From: Chromatiaceae bacterium
GTDB taxonomy: Bacteria; Pseudomonadota; Gammaproteobacteria; Chromatiales; Chromatiaceae
DNA length: 64,000 bases
Assembly (NCBI GenBank): GCA_024235175.1
Contig: JACKMX010000005.1
Span: 496,001 to 560,000, forward strand
Reading direction: 5' to 3'
Shown: piece by piece, positions 24,746-34,000 of the stretch
How positions within the stretch are numbered: position 1 is the first letter of the stretch
Layout: every line of letters starts with the position of its first letter
Notes under the pieces: model-generated
Seen by the model: only the letters and a program-made list of their open reading frames with translations
Told to the model about the DNA's origin: nothing
The model's database searches: none
Translations under genes and position numbers: made by a program

Positions 24746-26647
24746 ATGGAGGCATCATTGATAGTGGAGACAGCTCCGCAGGCGGAGCTGATCCATGAGC
24801 ATATCGTTGAAATCGTAAGTGACTCAGGCGAAGGCGCACAGAAGGCTGGGCAGACATTTGGCTCGGTCAGCGCCAGAATGGGCAACGGCGTCTGGACAGT
24901 TGAAATCATCCCGGCAGAGATCAAACCCCCCGCCCGCTCTCCTGCAGGAGCCAGCGGTATCCGTATCAGGATCGGCTCCAAACAAGTCACCAACATGGGT
25001 GACCAGGCCGATCTGGTTGTGGCCTTCAATGAACAGGTTCTCTATTCGCGGATAGCCAACGGCGCCTATAAATCCGGCACCGTTTTACTCATTGACAACA
25101 AGTGGCGGAGCGACCCCGTGACCGAGATTCAGGCCCAGTATGAGCGGGCGCTGGCCGAGTTCAGGGAAAACGGGTTGATCGTCCATGAACTGCCGCTGGA
25201 GGAGGCGTGTCGCGAGATCACCCCCAATCCCTTAGTGGGTAAGAACATGTTCGTTCTCGGTATGCTTTGCCAGATCTATTCCAGAGATCTGGAGATCGCG
25301 CGCAACGAGATAGCGACCATCTTCAAGCGCAAGAGCGACAAGGTGATCGAGATAAATCACCTTTTGCTGCAGGCAGGTTATGAGTTCGCCAGGAACAATC
25401 TCGATTTTCAATTTCAGATTCCGCCCCAGTCGGATCTCGAAGGCAAGCGGTTCATCGTCACCAACGGCAACACGGCGCTCGGACTGGGTGTCATGGCCTC
25501 TGGCATGGAGCTGGTATCCATGTATCCGATCACACCGGCAACATCGGCCTCGCATTATCTTGCCGATGTTTTTCATGAAGTTGGCGGATTCGTACACCAA
25601 GCCGAGGATGAGATATCCGCCATCGCCTTCGCCATCGGCTCATCGTATGCGGGCAAGACAGCCTGTACAATTACTTCAGGACCGGGGCTTGCATTGAAAA
25701 CCGAATTGTTGGCATTGGCGGTGATGGGTGAGATACCGCTGGTATTGGCGATCGTACAACGCGGTGGTCCCTCCACCGGCCTGCCGACCAAAGTCGAGCA
25801 GGGAGACTTGCTGGCAGCGCTATTTGGTGAACCCGGAGATGCGCCCAAGGTCGTGGTGGCCCCGGCGACAATTGAAGAGTGTCTGCATTTCGTCATAATG
25901 TGCAGACGGTTGGCCGAGACATTCCGCACCCCTGTCGTACTGCTGACCGATACCAATCTGGCGACCGGACAGCAACCCTATCCCCGCCCCGAGCCGACCA
26001 CCGAGTGGCTGGCTCCTCCTATCGATCAGACAGAGTGGGATCCAGATGTGCCTCCCTACAACTGGGACCCGGAAACCGGTCTCTCGCCCCGCCCTATCCC
26101 GGGCATGGTCGGTGGTCACTATGTGCTGACCGGCTTGGCGCACACCAACGCCAGTAAAGTAGCTTACGACTCCAATTCCAATCAAACCGGTTGTGACATG
26201 CGCAGTCGAAAACTGGCGGCGTTGGCCGGTACGCTCAAACCGCCAAAGGTACACGGCGACACAGAAGGTGATCTGCTGATTGTGGGTTGGGGCTCGACAC
26301 TGGGCGCCATAGAAGAGGCGGTGGACCGCGCCAGAGCAGCGGGTCACAAAGTCTCCTCACTGCATCTGCGCTTTCTTTCCCCGCTCGAGCCGGGACTGAA
26401 ACAGATATTCAGTCGCTACCGCAAGGTGATGACGATCGAGATCAACTACAGTGATGATCTGTCGGCTCCTCTGATTACACCGGAAAACCGGCGCCATGCT
26501 CAACTCGCCTTGCTTTTGCGGGCACAAACTTTGTTGGATGTGGACTGCTGGTCGGTAGTGCTTGGCGCCCCCCTGCAGCCGGGGATGATTTATCAAATAC
26601 TGTTGCAAAAGCTGGCTTCTTTGGAGGAAGCAGATGTTCGGAACTAA
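24746..26647 (+). CDS. korA: 2-oxoacid (probably 2-oxoglutarate):ferredoxin oxidoreductase, fused gamma-alpha subunit
   Basis: Encodes 633 aa. With KorB it interconverts a 2-oxoacid plus CoA with an acyl-CoA, CO2 and reduced ferredoxin; in rTCA it carboxylates succinyl-CoA. The gamma domain (about 1-195, with VSARMGNGVWTVEI and MGDQADLVVAFNE) is fused ahead of the alpha domain. The alpha domain opens at about 236 (FIVTNGNTALGLGVMASG) and has the pyrimidine-domain motif SMYPITPATSASHY (Y260) and the catalytic-region AEDEISAIAFAIG, both intact. The gamma-alpha fusion is typical of KOR enzymes. 2-oxoglutarate specificity is inferred from the neighbouring rTCA genes. The gene overlaps korB by 14 bases. 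Confidence 0.93.
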   Translation: MEASLIVETAPQAELIHEHIVEIVSDSGEGAQKAGQTFGSVSARMGNGVWTVEIIPAEIKPPARSPAGASGIRIRIGSKQVTNMGDQADLVVAFNEQVLYSRIANGAYKSGTVLLIDNKWRSDPVTEIQAQYERALAEFRENGLIVHELPLEEACREITPNPLVGKNMFVLGMLCQIYSRDLEIARNEIATIFKRKSDKVIEINHLLLQAGYEFARNNLDFQFQIPPQSDLEGKRFIVTNGNTALGLGVMASGMELVSMYPITPATSASHYLADVFHEVGGFVHQAEDEISAIAFAIGSSYAGKTACTITSGPGLALKTELLALAVMGEIPLVLAIVQRGGPSTGLPTKVEQGDLLAALFGEPGDAPKVVVAPATIEECLHFVIMCRRLAETFRTPVVLLTDTNLATGQQPYPRPEPTTEWLAPPIDQTEWDPDVPPYNWDPETGLSPRPIPGMVGGHYVLTGLAHTNASKVAYDSNSNQTGCDMRSRKLAALAGTLKPPKVHGDTEGDLLIVGWGSTLGAIEEAVDRARAAGHKVSSLHLRFLSPLEPGLKQIFSRYRKVMTIEINYSDDLSAPLITPENRRHAQLALLLRAQTLLDVDCWSVVLGAPLQPGMIYQILLQKLASLEEADVRN

Positions 26648-27587
26648 AGCTGACTGGTCTTTGGATGTATTTGAACGTTATTTCACTATTGGTGACTACG
26701 CTGGAGGAGAGGCACGCTGGTGTCCCGGCTGTGGTGACCATGGCATTCTGACTGCGGTTCAAAAACTGCTGCGCGACGAGCAGATGAAACCGGAGATGAC
26801 CGTATGCGTGTCCGGCATCGGCTGTTCCAGCCGCATGCCTCACTACATGGGCACCTACGGCTTTCACGGACTGCACGGCCGTGCTCTGCCGCTGGCCTGT
26901 GGCATCAAGAGCCGGCGTCCCGAACTGGATGTCTGGGTCTCCACTGGCGATGGCGACTGCTTCTCCATCGGCACAGCGCACTGGATCCATGCCATACGCT
27001 ACAACATGGATATGACACTGCTGGTGTTCGATAATGGGGTGTATGGCCTGACCAAGAAACAGACTTCGCCGACCAGTCCACTGGGATTCAAGACCAATAC
27101 CCATCCCGGCGGAGCCATTCTGCCTCCGTTGAATCCACTGACGGTTACACTGGGAGTCACCAACGTATCATTCGTTGCACAGGTCGTGGATTGGAGCCCG
27201 CCTCTGCTGTACGAGGTCATAAAAGCAGCCCATCGGCATAAAGGCACCGGCTTTGTACGCATCATCCAACGTTGTCCGGTGTACGCCGATCAAATTTCGA
27301 AGTCGTTGCAGAACGACCCGGGAAGAATCGTTCTGCTGCAGCATGAGAACGGGATACCGATCGACCCTTCGGTGAAGCGTCAGTTTGCCAACCTGATCGA
27401 GCACGATCCGTCCAATCTTTCGGCAGCCAGGGATTTGGCCCAGGATGTGTCGCGGATACCGGTGGGATTGCTGTACCACAACCCGGATGCACCACGTTAC
27501 GAGACACTCACCAGTCGCGGTGTGGAGTTCACGGCTAAAAAACGACTGGCCGGCCTCAATGCCGCACTGGACCGGTTCACCATTTAA
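26634..27587 (+). CDS. korB: 2-oxoacid:ferredoxin oxidoreductase beta (TPP-binding) subunit
   Basis: Encodes 317 aa. It binds thiamine diphosphate and one 4Fe-4S cluster. The TPP motif is intact: GDGDCFSIGTAHW (G105-D108) with the magnesium-ligand region FDNGVYGLTKKQTSPTS (N134). Cysteines C30 and C33 (WCPGCGDHG), a C58/C64 pair (CVSGIGCSSRMP) and C214 (IIQRCPVYA) are the likely cluster ligands. GGAGGAAG precedes the ATG, which lies inside korA. The product is therefore expected to be catalytically active, in contrast to the two PFOR-like proteins encoded downstream. Confidence 0.95.
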   Translation: MFGTKADWSLDVFERYFTIGDYAGGEARWCPGCGDHGILTAVQKLLRDEQMKPEMTVCVSGIGCSSRMPHYMGTYGFHGLHGRALPLACGIKSRRPELDVWVSTGDGDCFSIGTAHWIHAIRYNMDMTLLVFDNGVYGLTKKQTSPTSPLGFKTNTHPGGAILPPLNPLTVTLGVTNVSFVAQVVDWSPPLLYEVIKAAHRHKGTGFVRIIQRCPVYADQISKSLQNDPGRIVLLQHENGIPIDPSVKRQFANLIEHDPSNLSAARDLAQDVSRIPVGLLYHNPDAPRYETLTSRGVEFTAKKRLAGLNAALDRFTI

Positions 27588-27663
27588 AAATAAGCCTGAC
27601 TGGAACAGGCAGATTAGGAGCGGGTGCCAACCCGTTACCAAGACTTGGGGGGAGCTTCTGTAA

Positions 27664-30192
27664 ATGACGACTACACTGTCAGTGCGCGAAGACGAGGACG
27701 AGATCGAGCTTCCGGACGCCAATCCCGAAGGTCTGCCAAAATTAACGGTTGCGGTCAAGGATGCCAAGGCAACCCGGGAGATGATGTTCACCTTGCGCCA
27801 TTTTCATCTGGGCGATCCGGCGGCCGGTGAACGTCTCGTCGAATTGGATGATGACATTCTGCCGGCACTGCTCGATCCTTACCGGGACAGCAGCAGGCTG
27901 ACCTACAACTACCCGCTCTACCTGGTGCCACAGGATGAGCAAGGCCAGACGCCGATAACGGAGTTGGTATTGCCGGTTGACCAATGGCTGCAGGAGACGA
28001 CAGCTGAATTTGCACCCACAAAAGAGAGTGCACGCATTCTCAAGGACCACCTGCGCTGGCTCGGTCATCAGATGCGGGGTGATCTGGCCAACAGGGAAGG
28101 GCCGGTATATGCGGTCGAAATGCTGACCGAGACAACCAACGCGCTACGGGACCACCTGCATCTGCAAGGTGAAGCGGCGAAAAGCCTGAACAATGATATA
28201 GACAACCTGTTACAACGAGTTCCCGAAGATGCACTGCTGCTCGGTTATGGCCGTTATCCGGCACTGCATCTGTTGATACACGCCGCGCTCAATCAGGCGC
28301 TTCCGCGCCGGGCCAGATTCCAGGAGCAAATCAATCGCTGTATAACCGGGCTCAAACAGCTGTTCGATGTCGAATGGGGAAAATCGGATGAATCGATGGA
28401 GCCGCGCGTTGCCCGAGACAGCATTGGACTCGCCAGCAACTTCTTCAATCCGGACGCGCTTTCGGCGGTCATGGACCATTCGCACGGTACCCGAAAAATG
28501 CCGATGGAGCGGCATAAGCGCATCCAGCATGTGCTGGATGTTTTGCAGTCCTGGCAGCCCGACCCGGTGCTGGTGCGCTTCGTTCATATCGGCTCGCTGA
28601 AGGACGACTGGGTAAGCCAGTCAGGCTTTTGTGAGGCGTTGGTCGACCATGATCCCTGCGCCAAGGCGATGGAGCTGTTCGATCTGAAAGCCAGGGAGTT
28701 GGCCGACATCTTCTGCGCGGTGCGTATCGCCGAACTGGAAATCAAAGGTATCTACAATACCGAGATACACGATCCCTGGTTTGCCAATTTCCAGTGGGAA
28801 TCCTTCTCCCATGACGAGTTGCTGCTGGTGCCGACCATCATCGCGCTGGGAGCCGCCGACCAGGTGGCAGCCGATGGTCTGCGCTCGCTCTCCCGCTTAT
28901 TGAGCTCAGGCAGGCCGGTGCAGATCCTGACCCGGGTGCAGCCGCACAACAATCCCGGCGCCGCCGCCCACGAAGGGCCGTTCCAGGCATTTCGCACCGA
29001 GCTGGGTTACCTCGGCATAGCGCACCGCCAGGCGGTCGTAAGCCAATCCTCGCCGGCACGTCACCAGCATCTGTTGGCGTGCTTCAAAGCCGCTTTCGAA
29101 AGCGCACGCACGAGCCTGCATGTGATCAACACCGGTCTAAGACCGCCGAGCGATCTGGTCAAACTGAATGCCTGGCTGATCGCCGGGGCTGCGATCGAGA
29201 GCCGTGCCCACCCCTTCTTTCGCATCAATCCGACGGCTGGGGATTCCGCCGCGGCCCGCATGGATTTCGCGGAAAATCCCCAGCCGGAGATCGATTGGCC
29301 GATAAATCCGTTCCGCTATATGAACGAGAACGGCCACACCGTCGAAACAGAACTGGGCTTTACCTTCGCTGACTATGCACTGCTGATAGAGCGTCTGCGA
29401 AAATACTTCCGCTACATACCGGCCGAGTGCGATTCGGATGCGCTAACACCGGTGGATCAATACCTGGCGATGGCTCCGGAAATGACCCGAAATCTGGTTC
29501 CTTTCGTCTGGACCGTGGATGGCAATCTGATACTGCACAGGGTGGTGGTTTCGATCGAAGTGATAAACGCCGCTCGTGACCGCAGAAACTACTGGCGGGC
29601 ACTGCAGGAGATGGCCGGTATTCGCAACAGGTATGTGGAGCGGGCGGTCGAGCAGACCCAAGCAGAAGAGAGAAAACTGGCAACAGAAGCACGGGATCGA
29701 TTGATCGCCGAGCACAACGAGGAGCTATCCCGGGTACGCAATGAGGCCGCCGGCGAAGCGATGCAGCGACTGACTGACATGCTGCTCGGACTGGATGTCA
29801 GCACCCTGCCCCATCCTGTATCCGTTGTGCCGACCAAGCAGCCGAGCAGTGCCGAGCAGGAGGCGCCGGCCGTGGAAAGCAAAAGCGTGGTAGAACAGAA
29901 ACCGGATACAGACGAAACCCTGGTCGATGCCGGGCTTAGCTTCGACGAGCCGTGGATAGATACCGCGCTATGCACCAGCTGCAATGACTGCATGAAGGTT
30001 AATGCGCTGCTGTTTATCTACAACGAAGAGAAACAGGCGCTGCTCGGCGATCCCAAAAAAGGAACCTATGCACAGTTGGTCCAGGCGGCAGAGTTGTGCC
30101 CCGCCAAGTGCATCCATCCCGGCACGCCGCTAAACCCGGATGAGCCCGGATTGGACGCATTGATCCAGCGGGCCGCACCGTTCAACCAATGA
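27664..30192 (+). CDS. PFOR-like degenerate protein with C-terminal 4Fe-4S motif, 842 aa
   Basis: Not a known named enzyme. The region from about residue 210 to 660 follows the same pattern as the C-terminal half of the 1512-aa protein two genes downstream. Shared landmarks are GLRSLSRLLSSGRPVQIL against GLAQLSRILAGKLPLKVL, and YWRALQEMAGI against AWRALQEIAGL, the latter followed by an E/Q-rich helix. At the place of the PFOR TPP motif it reads IIALGAADQVAADG (G396-D399), so TPP binding is unlikely. A C-terminal ferredoxin-like motif has C770, C773, C776 plus C812 and C816. A variable linker (about 715-755) joins the two. A GGGGGAG ribosome site precedes the ATG. It overlaps rnfB as ATGA. Electron transfer between KOR and Rnf is inference. 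Confidence 0.85.
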   Translation: MTTTLSVREDEDEIELPDANPEGLPKLTVAVKDAKATREMMFTLRHFHLGDPAAGERLVELDDDILPALLDPYRDSSRLTYNYPLYLVPQDEQGQTPITELVLPVDQWLQETTAEFAPTKESARILKDHLRWLGHQMRGDLANREGPVYAVEMLTETTNALRDHLHLQGEAAKSLNNDIDNLLQRVPEDALLLGYGRYPALHLLIHAALNQALPRRARFQEQINRCITGLKQLFDVEWGKSDESMEPRVARDSIGLASNFFNPDALSAVMDHSHGTRKMPMERHKRIQHVLDVLQSWQPDPVLVRFVHIGSLKDDWVSQSGFCEALVDHDPCAKAMELFDLKARELADIFCAVRIAELEIKGIYNTEIHDPWFANFQWESFSHDELLLVPTIIALGAADQVAADGLRSLSRLLSSGRPVQILTRVQPHNNPGAAAHEGPFQAFRTELGYLGIAHRQAVVSQSSPARHQHLLACFKAAFESARTSLHVINTGLRPPSDLVKLNAWLIAGAAIESRAHPFFRINPTAGDSAAARMDFAENPQPEIDWPINPFRYMNENGHTVETELGFTFADYALLIERLRKYFRYIPAECDSDALTPVDQYLAMAPEMTRNLVPFVWTVDGNLILHRVVVSIEVINAARDRRNYWRALQEMAGIRNRYVERAVEQTQAEERKLATEARDRLIAEHNEELSRVRNEAAGEAMQRLTDMLLGLDVSTLPHPVSVVPTKQPSSAEQEAPAVESKSVVEQKPDTDETLVDAGLSFDEPWIDTALCTSCNDCMKVNALLFIYNEEKQALLGDPKKGTYAQLVQAAELCPAKCIHPGTPLNPDEPGLDALIQRAAPFNQ

Positions 30193-31052
30193 GCGGCCTG
30201 CTGGTTGCGCCGGTCATCATGGCCGGCCTCGGACTATTCTTTTCGGTGATACTGGCGATCGCCTACCGTTTTCTTAAGGTGGTTGAGGATCCCCGCATCG
30301 AAGAGACGGAGATGCTGCTGCCAGGTTCCAACTGCGGCGCCTGTGGCCAGCCCGGATGCCACGCTTTTGCGGAGAAACTGGTAGAAGGTGACCTCAAACC
30401 AAGCCAGTGCACTGTGGCCGGAGCGGATACCATTGACGCGGTCGCCGAGTTGCTGGATGTCGATCCGGGACAGCAGGAGAAGCGTGTCGCCCGGCTGCGC
30501 TGCGCGGGCGGCCGCAATCAGGCCTATCAGATAGCTGAGTACCACGGCTTCGAAAACTGCCGCGCCGCGGCTATCGTATCGGGCGGCGGCAAAGGCTGCT
30601 CCTGGGGCTGTCTGGGCCTGGGTGATTGCAGCATCGCTTGTGAATTCGATGCAATACAGATGAATCGCGATGGCCTGCCCGAAGTGGACATCGACAAGTG
30701 TACAGCCTGCGGTGACTGTGTCGAAGCTTGTCCACGCAATCTGTTCGTACTCGCCCCATTGGCTCAGAAACTGTTCGTGCAATGCAGCACACCGTTGCGC
30801 GGGGATGCGGCAATGGCGTTGTGCAAGGTCGCCTGTGATGCCTGTGGCCGCTGTGCGGCCGATGCCGCGACCGGTCTGATACAGATGGTGGAGAACCTGC
30901 CTCTGGTCGATTATTCGGCGGGAGGTCCGGCCAAGGCCGATGCCACCTTCCGTTGCCCTACCGGAGCCATTCAATGGCTCGAGGGCCCGCAGTTTGCAGA
31001 TCAGGGATCATCCATGACCCGTAGGGGGAGCCGTTATGCTCAACTTCACTGA
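30189..31052 (+). CDS. rnfB: Rnf complex subunit RnfB, long multi-cluster type
   Basis: Encodes 287 aa. RnfB is the ferredoxin-facing iron-sulfur subunit of the Rnf ion-pumping ferredoxin:NAD+ oxidoreductase. The N-terminal membrane helix (APVIMAGLGLFFSVILAIAY) is followed by the Fe-S domain LLPGSNCGACGQPGC (C49, C52, C57, with C74 in PSQC). Ferredoxin-type motifs include GCSWGCLGLGDCSIAC, CTACGDCVEACP and CKVACDACGRCA. The protein is longer and has more clusters than the about 190-aa RnfB of E. coli, resembling the anaerobe type. It overlaps its neighbours at both ends (4 and 17 bases). Confidence 0.93.
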   Translation: MSGLLVAPVIMAGLGLFFSVILAIAYRFLKVVEDPRIEETEMLLPGSNCGACGQPGCHAFAEKLVEGDLKPSQCTVAGADTIDAVAELLDVDPGQQEKRVARLRCAGGRNQAYQIAEYHGFENCRAAAIVSGGGKGCSWGCLGLGDCSIACEFDAIQMNRDGLPEVDIDKCTACGDCVEACPRNLFVLAPLAQKLFVQCSTPLRGDAAMALCKVACDACGRCAADAATGLIQMVENLPLVDYSAGGPAKADATFRCPTGAIQWLEGPQFADQGSSMTRRGSRYAQLH

Positions 31053-34000
31053 ATCTTCCTTACGGCTGCTGAAACGCCTGCTTGGAAATCGCTCCAGTAT
31101 TTCCGGCCAGGATAAAGGTACTTTGGAGGTGGTCGACGGCAGTGGCGCGGTCGCGTTGACCGAAGCGGTGATCAGTCGCGCCGCCGCCGTTGGTACCGGT
31201 GGATCCATAGAGACCGCGGCTGTAGTCTGGCGCACCGAACAGCGGCGCAGAGCCGATGACCGGCTGGAGCATCAGATTACCACCCTGGCCGCCGAGGGAC
31301 CCAGGGGTAGCCTCGCAACAGCAGCCGGATTATCACTCTCCGGAGTGCGGTCCACCGTTTTCCTCTCCGGACCCGAAGCGGTATGCGCACAGGACCTGCT
31401 GGCCGATATCGCTGGCCGTCATCTGCCGCTGGTGGTACATGTGGAGAGCTGTGCGACCGGCGGATCCTCCAATATGCCGGGCACCGGTCACGAAGCTGCT
31501 CATCTCAGCGCTCAGAGCGGCTGCTTCCTGCTTTATGCAGCAAACGTCCAGGAGGTGGTGGACTTCACGCTGGTGGCGCGCAGGGTCGCTGAGCGGACGC
31601 TGCTGCCGGGCCTGGTTTTCATGGACGGCGAGCAGACTGCCGCCTCCTTTCAACAGGCCGCCCTACCCTCCTGGCAGCTGATCAAAGCTTACTTGGGCCA
31701 GCCCGATGATCTGCTTCCCTGCTCCGGTCTGGCCGAGAAACTGTTGTTTGGCGATGAGCGCCGGCGTGTCCCGCGCTGGCACGACATAGACCGGCCGGTG
31801 CTGCTCGGTGCCGCTCAACCGGCTGGCCTCCGGGGCTTGGGGAAAGCCGCCTCCCGCCTCTTTCTGGAGCAGGATGTGACAGCGGTGATGAGCGAGTCGA
31901 TGGCGCTTTTGGCGGAGCGCTGCGGGCGGCAATACGCACCGGTTTCCAGTCACCGGGTAGATGATGCGGATCTGCTGCTGCTGGCCATGGGAGCCGCAAT
32001 CGAAACCGCAGAGGCAGCTGCCGATCAGCTGCGGGCCGCTGATAAACTGAAAGTGGGTGTGCTTGGTATACGTGTGCTGCGGCCTTTTCCGAAGAAGTTG
32101 ATCAGCGAGCAACTGAAGCGGGTAAGATTGGTTTGTGTGCTGGAACGGCAGGACAACACCGCGCTGTCGACCGATCTGCCGCTGTTGACCGAGTTGCAGG
32201 CGGCTGTGGGGCATCAGGCACAGAACCGGACACGACTACTGTCGGTACGCTATGGTATGGGCGGCCTGCCGCTGCGCGCCGCAGATCTGATCGAGCTTTG
32301 CCGGCAGGCCGGGCAGTTGCGGCAGTCCGATGTGTATCTGGGCATGCGCCTGGATCAGACAAATGAGCTCCATCCCAAACGTCAGGTGCTGCTCGATCAG
32401 CTGCGTCGCAACTGCCCGAATCTGACCGAACGGAGCATATCGGCCGCCGACAGCGAGACAGATCTGACACCGGAGGATGCCGTCTGTGTGGCTGTTCAGC
32501 GGATCTCTGGCAGCTTTGGGGTCGGACTTGCGCAGGATGCGGCCGATCTTATCTGGCAAGCCGGGGGCGGCGAACTGCGCAGCCGCATCGCACAATCACT
32601 GGTGCCTTGGGGGGAATCATGCAGCGACTGGTTCTGCTGGGCCCCGGGGAAGTTACGTGATCCGGGCGACCGTCAGCTGGCTGATCTCACCATTTTCACC
32701 ACCTCTGTGATGGATCCACTGGTACCGGAACTTCGGTTGAAGCAGAAGGGTTCACTGCTGATCGAGAACAGTCTGGAAATTGCGCACAAATTACCGGCAG
32801 CGATCATTGAACAGCTTGGGCGCTGTGGTGGACAACTCTTTGCTATAGATACCCCAATAGAGAAAAGTGCCGATCTGCGCTTCGAGCTCCTGCTTGGCGC
32901 CGCTTGCGCCATCCTGCTGCAGCAGGAGCTGATGGAAACCAGTTTCCGCCGTCTGATGTCACTGCGCGAAACGGTTCTGTCGGAGCTGCCGGACGAACAA
33001 AGAAGCCACCACCTGCACGCCTTCAAGGAAGGTTTTGAACAACTGGTTAAGATCGACATGGCATCGTTGACGCCTATGCCGATAAGCAGCGCTGCTGCTG
33101 ACCAGACGCCCCAAGCAGTGAAACGGCTGGGCAATGTCGACGACGGTTACGACAGCCTGCCGCGTTTCTGGGACCAGACCGGCGTGCTTTTTCGTAACCA
33201 GACGACGGCGCGAATCACTCCTGACCCCTATCTGGCGATCAACGCGATTCCGCCTCTCTCCTCGGCATTTCGCAATTTTGATGGTTTACGGGATGCCTTG
33301 CCCGAACTGGACGCAGAAGCCTGCACCGGCTGCGGTGCCTGCTGGACGCTCTGCCCAGACGGCGCCATAGGTGTCAGCCTGATGGACCCGGCAATGCTGC
33401 TTGAAACCGGCGTGAGAATGACTGGTTCGGACCGTCTGCGCCCGATACTGTCCAAACTCTCGATAAGCATGCTCAGGCGATGCCGTGAGAAAGGAACACC
33501 CCTGACAACTGCCGGCGAGCTGTTGCATGACACCTTTGACTGGCTGCTGCAGCAGTCCCTGCCGGAAAATCACAAGCAGCATGCAGCCGAGGCAAAAGCT
33601 AAATTGATTGATGCTTTAGGTGAAATTCAAATATCTCTGACGGAAGCGCTGTTCAGAGTGCCTGAATCCAAATCTCCCGGCAGTGGCAACATCTTGTTTT
33701 TGGCAATCAATCCAGCCACCTGCAAAGGCTGTGGGATTTGTATATCCAACTGTGAGCCGAACGCTTTGACGCTGGAGAAACATACTCCCGACCTGCTGGC
33801 TCAGGCCGGTCGAAGCTGGCGGATTTGGGAAGAACTGCCGGATACGACAGAAAAGACGATAGAGCTGGCGGGCAGTCAGATTACGATGGGCAAAGCTGCT
33901 GCGCTGCTGATGTCCAAAGTCTATCGCGGCACCCTGATCGGTGGAGACGGCGCCGAACCCGGTTCCGGTGAGCGGCTGGCGCTGCGGCTGGCGCTGACCG

